The notes: generated by a model not told the origin, from the sequence alone. A stretch of DNA of 64,000 bases from Parus major (GCF_001522545.3 NC_031770.1:90657849-90721848); one strand, 5' to 3'. Positions 37,001 through 50,500 are shown, numbered from the stretch's first letter. Numbers and translations: made by a program.

Positions 37001-40000
37001 AACAGCACACACAGAAGGATATGTCAACAGCATATCTGAAACCTGAAAGATTAGATCAGAGATTCAGTTAATTAGAAAGAAACAGAATTGCAGAAAAAGT
37101 CATGAAGATTGTGCACTAAAAAAAATAAATAAAGTTTGGGAGAGCCTATGTGTAGCAGACCACACCAGTGGCTCTACTAGGCCCAAATGAGTGAGGAGAA
37201 ACAAATCCAGTGCTTCATTGCAAAGAGTTGGTAGACATAATAATATTTCAGGGAAAACAAGGAAGTAAAAGGAAGAAAATAAAAAAGATCATGAAAGATT
37301 ACAAAATCAGTGGAACAGAAATTCTGATGTCATGGGAAAGAAATGGAGTTGAGATTTGTATATGAAGGTGGACTCTGCAGGTGTTGCACTTGAAAGCATG
37401 AGATTATTAGGGTATTATCACTGAAACTGAGCATAAGTAGTCATAAGAAAATTTTGGGATACATTATTTCTTAACAGGATGAAAATCCAGAATGACTGCA
37501 CAGAGAGGCAAAACCAGAATAAACTGAGAGAAAAAAAAATATAAAAACCTAATGGATTGTGGGAAAAGTAAAAAGTGTACAGCAATTAGAGAACAGAGCA
37601 AAATGTTAAGAATGGGTAGACACACTGGGATGTAATTTTAATTATATAGTTAAATGAACTGTAAAGTTCAATCAGAGTAAATGATTGAAACTTTGAAGCA
37701 TTAAAAGTGAGATGCAATATCCAATTTATCTGAGATCACTCTGGTCTGGTGTCTATCACGCTATCTTTAAAAAAGATCTAGTGATAGGAGTCCAGAGCTA
37801 ACAAGGTCCCATGACTTTGAGGTTTTAATATATTTGTCAATTAATATCTCTCCTATATGGATTTAGCTAGCCTGGAACATAGAGCACCAGTGGTCAGCCA
37901 ACACCAGAAATCTCATCATTGCTAGAAGTGTCAAAATTGCATCAAGAGGAGAAATAATTGGGATTTTTAGTGAAAAAACCTGTAGAGAAACTTCCCCAGT
38001 GGGCATTCACAGCTTAGAATAAATCACTAGCTTCAGAAAATCTTGTCTGACTGTTAAAGAAGAGTACTAAATATTTTTCTGGAAATCCCCAAACTTCAAG
38101 TGTTAAATTAGCTATTAAATTTAGTTGGATTTGAAAAATGATAAATGCCTAATACCTACACTGTAGATAGAAGCTAAGAAGTGTAGATAATTTTCTTTCA
38201 AATAACTACAGAACAAGCAGAGATACTATTTTCAAATGAGTAGGAAATTGTTAAATTAACTCTAAAGTTATTTCAGTGGCCCAGAGGTGAAAATTTTATT
38301 TGACTGAAAACACATTTTTTCTACTATTGCTAACACTTTACATCAATGAAGCATAAAGTAGATGGAAAATAGAGGCTTAGTGTTGTATTTGATAGAAAAT
38401 AGGTGTCTTTTTTTTATTGCTATATTAGTCATAAAAATATAACTAAATTATTTCAATCTTTTTAAGAAAAAAATGGTTCCATTATTTTAAGTCAAGATTT
38501 TTTGTGATATAGTTTCTCTTAAAATACCTCCATTTGTTGAATCAGCATCTTCAGAGGAGGAATTTCAAGAACTTATTTCAACAATCTTCATATTTCTTCT
38601 AAACAGATATGAAGAGCTTTCTTGGAAAATACTACTCACCGATGCCAGATGGATGTGAAGCAGTGGGATATTACAAAGAGGTGTGCATTACAAATGTCTG
38701 GTGCTCCTTCAATATAAATGACCTCTTCTTTGAAAATCTTCAAGTGAAGGTCTTAACTCTTGAGGATAACTATTTCAAATCTCTGTGTATAGCACCTTGC
38801 CAAAGACCTTCATCTCTTCATTGATTGCACAGGAAAAGCAAATCTCTAATTTGGCTTCTCTCACAGACCCTGCTGAAGTCAGACATTTACAGTTTTTTAG
38901 GTGTTGAGTGGAAAAAGGTCACTGACCTTCAGAATTTATTTTAAAAGTCACATTCTTTCTTATATTTTTTCTGGAGTTACTCTGTATTTAAAAAAAAAAT
39001 AAATAATCTTTTGGGATACTTGTCTTATACCTCTTCTAGAATTACATTTGAAGAACTTCCCATTTTCTCAGTAATTTTCAATATTGAAAATAAAACACAA
39101 AGTAAAAGATAATTCTTGTCTTGTGGAAAGAACAGTATTCAGTAGTATGTCCCAAATTTTTACAGAGTTTTTTAGGCAAACCATCACACTGACCACTTAA
39201 AAATGCCCTTTTTATCACTATTTTAGTAGAATTTTTTGAAATTAAAAGATTCTCTGAACTTGCATTCTAGTAAGCCAGAATTCTCTTTCAAAACCAACCC
39301 ACAAGGAACCTAAACACATCAGAAATGAATTTAAAACAGGAAGTATTCTTAACAGAAATTTCTTAGAAATATTTACTCAGTGATAATTTTTGCATTTATT
39401 TCCTTCCAACTGTGCCTTAAGGTCAGATTTAATTATGAATAAACTTTATAAACTGAATAAATAAGCAGAACAGAGAATCAGGCATAATTTTGATTTCCTT
39501 TAAACATAACCAAGGCACAAGTTCTTTAAGCTCTTATTTCTGCTTCCAGCCTTTTGAGAGTTCCTCTAATGAAATGCAGAAAGAAAGTGATGCTATTCCC
39601 CCAGTGTTGTTCATTAATACAGAAACTAAGTTGGCACTGGGGACTAACATGCTTTCCTGCTTTCCATGGAGCTTTCACTGTTCAACTCTGCCGCGATATT
39701 AACCAAAACTGGTAAGATACTTTTTAGCCCTTTTAGTGAGTTCTGATAGAATATCCTTTGGTGGGGTTATGCAAGAGTCACATCAGCAGTCACACAGCTG
39801 TCTGACGAGGGCCTCTGGATCCTATTAAAACTGTACTAAACCCTCCCATGTTGTTATGAAGATTTGTTCAAACATAATGAAACAAAATCTGAGGGATAAC
39901 TGGGTCAGAAAAGGGTTGATAAAGGTAGGTTGGAAAGAGCCAGGGAATTCTAGAGAAACATTCCTTTGTTTTGAATTACACACTGAAGTTTCAAATAATT

Positions 40001-41701
40001 GTCCAGTATATTTTGCTGATAGCATTGGCAGTAGAGGACAAAACTTTCATAAGAAACCTTGAGCAATTACATCAGCTCTGGGATTTTATTCCAGAGAATT
40101 TTTCAGTGCCTTCATATATGACTATGAGCAGCTCATCATTCAACCTTTTCTTTTGCTGTTTCTCTAAGTAAGGATTGGAAGACATATCCAAAAGTGTGAA
40201 ATTATTCTATCCTCATTTATGTTTGTAACACATTTATACCAGAGGGAAAGTGTGACTCTAATATGTAGTTCACTACAGGGAATCAGACATTTACCTACGT
40301 CTTATTTCTGGAACCTCCCTGAATGGCAATTCAGATGCAAGGAATAATATAATAAGCATTACTTTTCATACTGGTGACTATCAAATGAAGTTATTTGAAA
40401 TCCTAGAACTGATACTAGAAGTTGTCAATTATATCTAGCATTCAGCTTTAGTTTTAATGAAAATTGACATCTAAAATTGACTTTTATTTGGGCTATTCTT
40501 GCTGACATTTATTGCTACTCATAATTTTGCCTTGTTTTTTATACTTCCTTTAGTATTCTCCATCTATAAGTCTAGCTGAAAATCTTGTGAAGAAAAAAAT
40601 TGTTGAGGTTTAATTACAATTTTATTGCATATTTGCATAATTGAGCCTCAAAATAAAGTTGTAAGACTTGTAGAAGCACAAATTATTTATGAAAATAAAC
40701 AGTGGAATTTACCAGTTCCTTACTGAAATCAGTTTCATCAGACACCTGCTTCTGCAATGACCAGAACCATTACATTTGTAATTTGCACCACTGTCTTTAC
40801 TGAAGTAAACAAAATACAGATGTTCAGGTTCAAGCTAAAATTTATATTTTGCCAAGATTTTTTTTCTAAACAAAACTAAACGAGTATGCAATGCTTAATG
40901 GTGTAGGAGGCACAGATCAATCATACAATACAAGGCTGGTAAGTTTTGAAAATTGTTGCTGTTTATATTTTCTGTAGTGAATGACTTCTGCTTTCCACAC
41001 CTTTTGTTGCGTAGAAATGTATTTTCATGAGCAGTTTGCGTGAAATGTCAAATCTTTGACATCTAAATTTTCTCTCACACCAGCACTTTGCACTTCAAGA
41101 CAAAAACCCATCTCCAAACAGTTTTGTTGAAATATTTTTTATATCTGCTTTAGAGATCAGATTTGTCTCCAAACCTGAGAAGAAATTATTAATTTCTACT
41201 ATACTATGTTTTTTTTCAAAATAACAGTACCTTTAAAATTGCCTCAGCATCAGAAAAACAGTTATTTGCATCCATATTTCTACTGACTTTGCTCAAGATG
41301 TTCTCTTTTGCTTTGCGGGTCAAGGGAATTGCTTCAGTGTTTTTTTTCCTTGAATAATACACACTTTCTCCAGAGCTGAAAGTACAAAACAAGGTGTTGC
41401 ATTGATTTGCCTTTGATTTTTTCCATCTTTGAGCTGGTGTTTAAGTTTCCTCATCCTTCAGATGTGTCAGTTGAATCTTCTGAAGCAAGTGAATTGACAG
41501 TATTTTCCCAGTCATTGCGCATGTATCATGCTGACACAAGCCAGCATGAAAACTCCTGTGTCAGAATCTGTCATGGGGGAATATGCAAATACATTTCAGC
41601 AACTCCATTCTCTGCATGTAACACGCAGAGGCTTTCCTTCTTTTTCATTTGATTTGAACCTACAGGAGTAATAAAAAAACCCAAGAATTTGGAACAGTAT
41701 A
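34021..41701. other. AT-rich non-coding stretch
   Basis: No repeat family is recognised over 7.6 kb, which is long for this window. A short exon-like segment lies at 34930-35001 (see findings). Frames at 35977-36273, 36377-36589, 36770-37033, 39490-39702 and 39825-40171 were inspected and show no domain or codon bias. Confidence 0.45.
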
Positions 41702-42154
41702 ATCAAAAAATCATTTTGGTTGGAAAAGACCTCAAAAATCATAGAGGCCAAAGCTCGACTGAACACCACCTTGTCAATTGAACTATAGCACTACAAGCCA
41801 CATCCTGTCACTTCTTGAACATTTCCAGGAATGGTGTTTCCATCAACCCCACAGGGCAGCCAGTTCCAATGCCTGACTTCCCCTTTGAGTGAAGAATTTA
41901 TTCCTGATTGTCCAGCCTGGACCTCACTTGGCACATCTTGAGCAAATTTCCTCTTGTCCTGGCACTGGTTACCTAGAAGAGACCAGCCCCAACCTGGCTA
42001 CAGCCTCCTTTCAGGCAGTTCTAGAGAGTGATAAGGTCTGATAAGGTCCCTCTTGAGCCTCCTTTCCTCCAGGCTAAATACCCCCAGTTCCCTCAGCTGC
42101 TCCTCACAGGACTCGTGCCCCAGACCCTTCCCCAGCTCTGTTGCCCTTCCCTGG
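41702..42154 (-). mobile_element. CR1 LINE 3' part, antisense, first half (split by LTR)
   Basis: The stretch reads as the reverse complement of a CR1 3' end: GGTTGGAAAAGACCTC, CATTTCCAGGAATGG, AACCCCACAGGGCAGC, AGTTCCAATGCCTGAC, CTCTTGTCCTGGCACT, AAGGTCCCTCTTGAGCCTCCTTTCC, CAGCTGCTCCTCACAGGACTC and TTGCCCTTCCCTGG. It continues after the LTR insertion at 43604. The open frame at 42028-42240 falls across the junction and is not a gene. Confidence 0.93.
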
Positions 42155-42469
42155 TGTTGTGGGGTGACTTTACCTTTAAGGTGGTTTTAGGAGCTAAGGA
42201 AGTTAAGATGCTGGTGGCTGATGGGAGTCTTTTCTCCTGACTAATTATCAGTAATTTCTAAGAATTGACAGCAGTTTTGACCATTAAAAAGTTAAGTCAA
42301 CCTGTGAACACCTCCTTAAGATGTAAAGTCAGAGCACTCTTGCTCTCTTTGTTTCCTGGCTGTGAAAGGTAACAGAGCTCCAGCTGGCCTCCCGTTGCGG
42401 GGGCTGGGCTGGGCCCAGCGGCTCCTGGCTGGGAGATGGGGCCTGCGGGGCTTGCCCCGGGCTCTGGCC

Positions 42470-42532
42470 GGGCCAGGCCGGTCTCTGGCTGAGCCAGGCC
42501 GGTCTCTGGCTGGGCCAGGCCGGTCTCTGGCT
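42470..42532. repeat. 21-bp GC-rich tandem repeat in LTR U3, three units
   Basis: Three units of GGGCCAGGCCGGTCTCTGGC plus T follow directly on each other; the second has GAG in place of GGG. Tandem units in U3 often hold transcription-factor sites, but none is identified here. Confidence 0.95.
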
Positions 42533-43442
42533 CGGCTGCAGTTTTTGCTGTGATGGAATTCACCAGAGACTGCCGAGTAAAGAGAGAAAAAAAAGTTCTT
42601 GACCTGTGGCAGGCTGAGACAGCGACCACACTCTCCAGAGCAGCCATGAGGAATCTTCCATCGCAGATAGCTCCAGCTTCTGCTCCAGCAGAGATCACAG
42701 AGCCATCTGCAAAGCTTGGGCAAGATTTTAACCCTTTCATTTCCCAGATGAGACTTTCAGATTAATCCTTTTATCCAGAGAGAGAGAAAGAGAGTAATCA
42801 ACATGTAAAGAGACTTTATAAACTATCAGAGACAGTAAAGAAAAGAATTAAGCTTCAGAAAAGGTAGAGAATAAGGAGATGCTTTATAAGCTGAAATATT
42901 TTTCTGTTAAAGCTATGGAGATGGACAATAAGGTCTTGAAAAAACTCCTTTAATTCATGACAGAGTATATTGGGAGGAATAGAGTGTTCAAAGTGTGGAT
43001 TTTGAGTAAAAAGTAGAGTAATTGTGATACAGTGAAGTGCTAGAACAGAGTGAAGCGAAAATTTGGAGCCTTGGGGGGGCAAAGAGAAAACTGTTTTCCA
43101 GTAGAGCTCACAAAGACAGATGAAGAAGACTTTTGCCTTTGAATAACTCATCTTTAAAATGCTATCCCTAGACTCATGGCCCATACACACCTCAGAGTGA
43201 TGTGAAATGGGAGGAGTGAATTCTGATAACAAGATTTCCGGGCAGCTAGCATCAAAAAAACAGAAAGCTAAAACAGAAATAGCTTTCTTGTGGAAAACTC
43301 CATAGATTAGCAGAAAAGGACTTCTGTTTCTCTACAAAGACTGATGAAAAGACTCTAGCAGGAATTGGGACTGTTTTAAACACCAAAGTTCAAAGTTTTT
43401 GTCTCTGTTGTGACGTGAACAAGGGAATGGTGGGTAGTAAGG

Positions 43443-43451
43443 GATAAAAAG
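43443..43451 (+). promoter_or_regulatory. LTR TATA-like box
   Basis: GATAAAAAG stands about 50 bases upstream of the poly(A) signal of the same LTR. Activity is not known. Confidence 0.55.
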
Positions 43452-43497
43452 GGTTTTCTGGAAGTTTATTCTGGTGTTCTTATTCTTGTAGTTTGTT

Positions 43498-43503
43498 AAT
43501 AAA
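43498..43503 (+). terminator. LTR poly(A) signal
   Basis: AATAAA about 100 bases before the right end of the LTR, followed by a T-rich stretch, as expected for the R/U5 border. Confidence 0.6.
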
Positions 43504-43603
43504 CTTTCTTTATTCCTTTTTAAGCCTGTTTTGCTCTTGCTCTAATCCATATCTTACAGCAAGAAATAAGTAATTTTTTTAGTTACTGTTTTAAAACCAT
43601 GAC

Positions 43604-43737
43604 CCCGGGACTCGCTCCAGCCCCTCAGTGGCTTTCTCACAGTGAGGGGCCCAGAACTGGACACAGGATTTGAGTTGCAGCTTCCCCAGTGCCAATCCCT
43701 GCCCTGGTCCTGATCACACTATTTTTGATACAGGAAA
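43604..43737 (-). mobile_element. CR1 LINE, antisense, second half
   Basis: The CR1 reading resumes with ACTCGCTCCAGCCCCTCAGTGG, AGTGAGGGGCCCAGAACTGGACACAGGATT, CCCCAGTGCC and CACTATTTTTGATACAGG, the upstream continuation of the element broken off at 42154. Joining the two halves gives roughly 580 bp of uninterrupted CR1 3' sequence. Confidence 0.92.
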
Positions 43738-46700
43738 TCAATCAATATATTCTCCAATCCTTCATGTGAAATCAGTAGCTACATGTGTATAATGAGAAAT
43801 TTAAGGATACAGTGGTGGATGCATTGAATTGGAGCAGCAGCAGATGTCCACAAAGGGACTGTTGAATCAGTGGAGACTAGCACATGGCTTCCCACAAAAA
43901 GTTGCTTTTTTTGAAGAGAGCTATTTAGTAAAAAGGGCCCCAAGATGACAAATTTCTTTTAAAATGATTAAAAAGTGGACAATTTTAGTTGTACATATTA
44001 ATAGACAAATTATCTTTGTAGTATGGGTTATGCTCCTAAACTTTCCAGACTTCTTAATGAGATTTGCTTCTTCCTACATATAGCTTGAAGCATTTTTCTT
44101 GATTCACAGGAGGAGGGGCACTTGTTCCAGTGTTTTTTATGAAATTGCAGCAATTATGAAATTCTGCTTTGCCAGTATTTGAAAATCCAGATGACAAATT
44201 TACCCCCATTAGCACTTTTCTCATATCTTTTACTCCAGATTCATTTAGCTTTCCATGACACTCTTCCAGCAACCTCTTCCATGGCCATTATCAACTTCCA
44301 GCTAGTCAAGTGTGTTCCAGCCAACCTGGGCATTGCACCATTCACTGATGATCCCCTTAGGAGTGGATTCTTGCAAGTCAGTCCTGCATTCTTATGGAAA
44401 AGAAAGATTAAAGAGCATGAAAATTGTCTACCTGCAAAAAACCAAAATTTACCATTTCGAACACTGACACTGGATTTTCATCAAATCATTAATTTAGAAC
44501 CAGTACTGGCTGGCCATTATAAATTAAAATAGATAAATACATAAAACCAGAAAGCCTGATTGCATCTCACACAGAGAAGATAAACCTTCCATGAATACAG
44601 AAAACATAGAATGCTCACATATCTCCTTTGAGCCTTCAGAAAAATTCAGATCTATTAGCCCTCAGAATGCCGCCTTTCAAGTCATCTTATTCCCTCCTCT
44701 TCTGCTTTAATATTCCTCTAAAGTGATTTGCAAACTTCTGGGTTTTTTCATTTCAGCCATCAGTAGAATTACATCTGTTTGAGCTTATGGAGAGAAGACT
44801 TCTCCACAGTGTTAATGCTGTGCCTTTTGTTAAAAATATCCTGAAATACAGAACAAAGTAATTATTGCTGGTTTAGATTTCCTCTCAGAAAAAGAGAATA
44901 AAAAAAATAAAACAATGAAAATAAGAGACCTTGGACAAATACACATAGCAAAATCCCCTTGTTACAAAGATGGTAGAACAGCTACAAGAAATACAGCATT
45001 GATTGTAGTAAAAACATTTTACTTTCATCATCTAAACTGTTTCTCTTTTCCTTTATGACTTTAAAGAATTTGCATGAGTTTTCTAGGATTTCTTGAATAA
45101 TTAGCTCAAGTTACTGACTCTTTATGTTGTAAGGATGAGATGTAAGTGGTAAAAAAAATGAAGGATTTATTTTCTAACCTTCCAACATTTCAACTTGATT
45201 CCTCTTGGTTAGCTAGTGCTTTTCATGGTGCCTGAATCACAGTCAGTTTTCACGCCCCACTTTTCTGCCCTTTCCTTTTATCCATTAACTCAGCAAGTAC
45301 AGAAGCACTTTGTAGCGTTGATCCAGTCCTTTGTTCTTGCCTACAGTAATTAGGATTTCCAGGAGGCCATCCACCCATAGACTGGAAATAGGCAGACCTG
45401 CCTTCAAGCTCTTATAAGACAAATACACCTAAATAGGTGTATCAGTAGGCTTCTGTATTCATCATTTAAATATGTTGCTAAGTTTTGCATTTTCTTCAAA
45501 GCATTTCTATCCCTACAATAATGGAAACAGAAAAAGGAAAAGCATTCTGATAATATTTACTGATATTTTTTATTCTTATCTCTTTTAGCTTAGCAGAATC
45601 TTTATTGCACATATATAATTTTTCTACTGTTATCTAAAATGGATTAAATTGGTAGCTCAAAATAAATCAAAATATCTTACATCAGTTAACTTTTTTTTTT
45701 GCATCTTGCAAATAGTCCCACATAATTTACACTAAGAAATTGGAGGATACCATATTGTTATGAAGTAATTAAACAGCCCAATAATTGTAGCAGTTTATTT
45801 CACATATGAGCATGCTTAAAAGGAAATATCCACAGACAAAATAATGAATTGACTTCGGTTTCTGTAATTTGTTTCTCTCATTAGGCATTATAATAATTCC
45901 TTCATATTCTTATAATGAATTTTAAGTCAGAGTGCTACAGCAGATATATTTTTCTGTATGAGCAGATTTGGAGGGTAATTTTCACAAGTAGAAATTTTAT
46001 TTAAGCTCTCAGTTTTCATTTGAAGTCCTCATGATTTGAATCTCTCCTCCTCAGTATATAATGCCATCTGAACTGTTGTTGATGTCAGTTTTTATTACAT
46101 AACAGAAAAGCATATACTGATTTGTTCCTGAAAATATTTTTATTTGAGGGTCCATGTGGAAAAACAAAGTGAGAACATGAAGTAACCGTGTAAAAAAAAA
46201 GAAACCCTGCCTATATGATCCATCCAGTTCTGTGACAGAACATGCAAGCTGTTACTGCCACCCATATGTAATATGCAAACAGCAGAGAAAATATTTTCTG
46301 ACCCATTGCTTCCTGGTTTTATCTGAAACCTTAGACATCTCAAGTTGATTTCAGCAATTCATTTTAGAACCACTGATTACTGGATTAATTTAATTTGGGG
46401 ATTACAGTATAGTTGCAAACAAAGCACCAGAAATGAAAAATTATTTTGAAATACAGCAATTACTGTATCTGAGAGTCATTGATCTAGGAGGAAGACCAAC
46501 CTAATTAAAGAGGACATGGAGACACCATCCAATACAGAAAAAAGCAAAGCAGGAGAATAATGTGACAGGCTGTCAGCTAGTTCTACCGATGTCCCAAAGT
46601 CATTTTTACTACTAAGAGAAGTTTGTGCATCTGTTTCTAGTGAAACTAACTCTGCTTCCTTTTTTCCCATGTAAAACCAACAATACCTCTGAGACTATTT

Positions 46701-47505
46701 TATTTCTTCTAAATTAATTTTTCCATGTTCTCCTCCAAGAAAAAATTATATTATCATAAACTTTCTGTCAACATCTATTATTATATTACAATTTATAAGA
46801 AACCTGCTTTCTTTTTTAAATGATCCATCCAAAGTCCTTTCTCACTAAAGAGGAAGAAAAAAGTCTAACAGAATGTGAACCATTAACTGCTTTAGGGAAA
46901 ATTCATTTGGCATCACACTAGATTTAAGTTTGTTTATATGTTAATTCTTCTTAACAAGTTTTATATGGTAAAACACTGTGGTTTTCAGTCTATTTACCAC
47001 TCAAATCCTGGAGAACACATTTTAGAACCTTGTCTTTTCTATCCATAGTTGCCATAAAAGAATATACTTTTTGGAGTTTCCTACCTGAGAGAGAAGTGAA
47101 GTGATGATTTATAACTCCTCAGTAATCTATTTCTTTGTTATAGCATACACAGTTAGAAAGTGCTACAATATAAAATTAAGAGCAAAATTAGGACTTTAGG
47201 AAGAGATACACATATTATACAGAAATTCAGTAAAGCAAATATTTTTCAATATACACAGCAGTCAGAAATTCCAATGGAGGAAGACATAGTAGACATACAG
47301 TCTCATGTAAACAAACAACAGGCAAAAGCTGTTTACAGCCCTTTATCATCAGGGAGATGTAAATAATGGAAGTGGGTCACCAGAGGGATTATATGCAGTT
47401 TAATTATATGGAAGGATCATTAATTCTTCAGTAGATTTCCATTCTGTCTTAATTTTTTCCCCTCAGTTTAATCTAATAAATTCCATCAATAAATAAAATC
47501 AATAG
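43738..47505. other. AT-rich non-coding stretch
   Basis: Two opposite frames at 44054-44532 (72 and 117 codons) overlap each other and have no domain that I recognise. No RNA gene or repeat family is seen. Confidence 0.45.
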
Positions 47506-47565
47506 GAGCTGGACTCAATGGTTCTTGTGGGTCTTTTCCAATTCAGGACATCCTATGAGTCAGTC
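47506..47565 (+). mobile_element. Short CR1 (or CR1-tailed SINE) 3' terminus, sense
   Basis: GCTGGACTCAATGGTTCTTGTGGGTCTTTTCCAATTCAGGACATCCTATGAGTC matches the last 60 bases of CR1-type tails (consensus style: GTTGGACTCGATGATCCTTGTGGGTCCCTTCCAACTCAGGATATTCTATG). No tRNA-like head precedes it, so a truncated CR1 is preferred over a SINE. Confidence 0.8.
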
Positions 47566-50500
47566 TTTAAATGTAAATAATATGCAATAAGTATATGCAC
47601 AGAATAGTTGTACCATATAGACTCATAGAAGGGTGGGACTCCTAGCTGGACTAGTTTTGAACATTGAGGGGAGTGTGAATTGTAGTGACAGTGGGGTGCA
47701 GTTCACTGGTCATGAAAAGAAATCATTAAGCCCTCACAGCATCAATTTGTTGCAAGGACTGTGTTCACAGTGGTGCCAGACAGCACATGGAGCACTCACA
47801 GCCTTTGGTGACATCAGCTGAACCAACTGTGAGCACCCTGTGCCAGTGCTACTCTGAACGTGGGAGCATTGCACATCAGAACAGGAATTCAGATTTGTTT
47901 CACTGATTTGCTTTAAGGGCATCAGTCACTGGGCTTTTCCAAGGTTACTGATTTAATTCTGGACTTTGCAAACTTTGATTCTTCTCTTGCTTCAGTTTGT
48001 GTGACATGTATCGAAATAAATATTACAATAAAATGGAATATCCTATAATCACATATTTTTCCATACAGAGATAAGACAATGACTCCAGTGTACTCTAAGC
48101 TGGTGATCTGTGCCCACTTGTCACAGGCCTGAAGGGAGCAACTGTCATAAGCATCATGATTAATCACCCAATGAAACAATATGAGGATACAAACGGTGTC
48201 TTAAAAATTGAAGTGACAATCAAGCTGTTTGCTTGTCATTACAGGTTTCTTCTACACAATTATCATTTTCCACTCTTATTTGCCTTCCTGACCTGTCTAA
48301 ATGCCCAGTGTGGAGATTTTTCCCTCACTGTCACAGACTGTTGTTTCCTGCCTGTGAAATCTCATGTCCCCATGGCAAAGGCAAAGATACAGGACCCTGC
48401 TGTGGGTATGGAGCAGTGCTCCAGCCATCCTGCCTCACCCCGTGGGTGTTTTACCCAGAGTGTTAAAGAGAATTAAGAGTTACTGACAGGTTGCTGTCAG
48501 TTTACCAGTTTGAATGCAATAGTCACACCAGAGACACGAAAATAGCTTCTTTCTGTGATCCTGAAGGGCCTTCATCAAGAAACAAAAGTCAGAAATTTGT
48601 GTATTATAAACTAAAAAAAAAAAAAGAAAAGAAAAAAAAAGAAAAAAAACCTGTTGAAACCGAGTCCTTTTCACAATAGCACTGATTTTTTTCAGTATAT
48701 CTTCTTGTTAACAATATCCTCTTTTGGCTCTGCTAATTCCATCTTTTTCTTTTTTTTTCCTTTTTTTCAGGACAGTTTTCTGTTTCACTTGGTATATTCA
48801 ATATTTCAAGGTTAGCCTACTTTGTGATGTTAGAGTTTATGTATATTGATCCACACTCTTTACAATTTCATCGTACTTGTGAATTACATCCTCATATTCC
48901 ACTAATACTACGTTCATCTGACTTTTTTTTCCATTAGTCTGATTATTTTGCTGCTTTTAATGCTTTTACTTCTGCAAATGGATTTCTTGATTTATTTTTT
49001 TTTTCTGTTCATATAGTGGCTGCCTTATTCTTTTTCATTCGGTTTGTTGTTGTTCTCTGAGCTGTTCATATGCCAATGTTAATTTATTTCAGTTTTGAAT
49101 GGTTTTCACTTTAGAGTGTGGAACCCTCTCATAGCAAAATAGCTATCTTCAGAGAAGAACTTCATGTAGCTTCACCAAACCAAGAATTGCAATGGGATTA
49201 AATTGTTTCTTTCATTTTCTTTCTATAAATTGTGCTGATAAAGAAGTGTCCTAGGCACAAAGTCCAAGATATTATGCCATGGTCTAAGTGACAACTTCAT
49301 GCAACATTAAACTCAGGAAAAAGCCAGCAGATTACCATTTCCAGTTACTTCTCAAAAACATCTCCAAACATGCCTAACTTTGCCTATTTTACTTTAGTAT
49401 CTACAAGACACAATGTGGCAGCAAAATATGCTGAGGGAAGGCTAAAAAGAGGAAGAGGGACATGGAAATTGCCATGCAGTGAGGCTGCAGCTTCACAAGG
49501 CCCTTCCATCACCATTTTGATGGAGTTCTTTCCACTACTGTATGCAATGCATTGCTTGCATAATTTTCAGATAGATCTTTCTAAAGACAATAACTTGTTT
49601 TGGAGTTACCCTGGATTGTGTCATTGTTCCATTGACTTATACTCTTATCTTCAGGTACATGCTATAAAGAAGCCAGCAAACAAAATAGAAGGGTCATCTG
49701 AAGGCATGGAGATTCTCATTAGGAGATGTGTCTGAGCACTCAGCTGTTGGTGGCAGGTGAGGAGTGATTGCAGTTCTCCAGGAGCCCTGATTACCCTTCA
49801 GGTTTCCAATAGAAAATGGATAAACCTGACTCTTCTGCTTTACTCTCTGTCCTCCAGCCCTCTTTTACAAAGCAAAAGGTGATTTGCTGCAACACAGAAT
49901 GAGAAAACTGTAGTCAGAAACAAATGTGCCTGATTTTTCAGGAGGGTCTTGGTTCAACTTACACCTGCACTTTGAAGGAATCTTCATGAACTAGGGATGT
50001 GTCTCAAAACACTCAGGTTAATTTATTCTATCTTTTTCTGCTGGCTTAGTTAGCACCTAGTAGAGGTGATAGTTCCAGCTCTATGCCAAGTCATTTGCAG
50101 ATGCTGCAAGAGAATTTCATCTGTCAGCATGATCTTTGATAACAGAAGAGCAAATGTATCAGAAATTATACATTTTCACAACTCCCAGTGTAGACTAGAC
50201 CATATTCATTTTTGGAACAGCTACCAACTCGGTTAAAAATTTATATCTTTAAATTATTGTGGGTTTTGAGAGTTCTAACTTTACCATTTTTGGAGCAGTA
50301 TTTAATTCTTACTGTTTTACAGTAGTACTCATCTTTTCACAAGCTCACCTGTTAACTTGACTCCTAGTTGAGGGAAACAACTCTAGCCAGACTGTATTTT
50401 AACTTTTTTTTCATATTGATTCAAGTTCTATTTATCCACTTTGGTAATAGGATTATTCTTGAGACACAGAGGTAGAATTATCCTCTTTGTCTTCAGAGGG

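Larger units (their letters stand above)
42155..43603 (+). mobile_element. 1.45-kb solo LTR inserted in CR1 (class II-like)
   Basis: The element interrupts the antisense CR1 exactly: CR1 stops at CCCTGG (42149-42154) and resumes after CCCGGG (43604-43609), which fits a 6-bp target duplication with one change. The ends are TGTTGTGG and CCATGAC, a short inverted pair when compared with the second copy at 63874 (TGTCATGG). A TATA-like GATAAAAAG lies at 43443-43451 and AATAAA at 43498-43503, giving a very long U3 of about 1.3 kb. The U3 contains three 21-bp GC-rich tandem units at 42470-42532. Open frames of 147 and 135 codons on the minus strand (42297-42740) come from that GC-rich repeat; they are not viral genes. 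A 6-bp duplication suits ERVK-type elements. No internal retroviral sequence is left. Confidence 0.85.

Noticed and set aside
38607..38680. Second exon-like segment after a TTTCTTCTAAACAG acceptor
   Set aside because: The donor-like GTGTGC is weak, and joining it to the segment at 34930-35001 would create an immediate stop codon.
42297..42740. 147- and 135-codon minus-strand open frames with Pro/Ala/Gly-rich repeats
   Set aside because: They lie inside the LTR U3 and the repeats come from the 21-bp tandem units; LTRs do not normally code here.
42855..43232. 125-codon minus-strand frame
   Set aside because: Entirely inside the same LTR, with no resemblance to a retroviral protein.
44054..44532. 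Overlapping 72- and 117-codon frames on opposite strands
   Set aside because: No recognised domain in either; overlap on both strands suggests chance.
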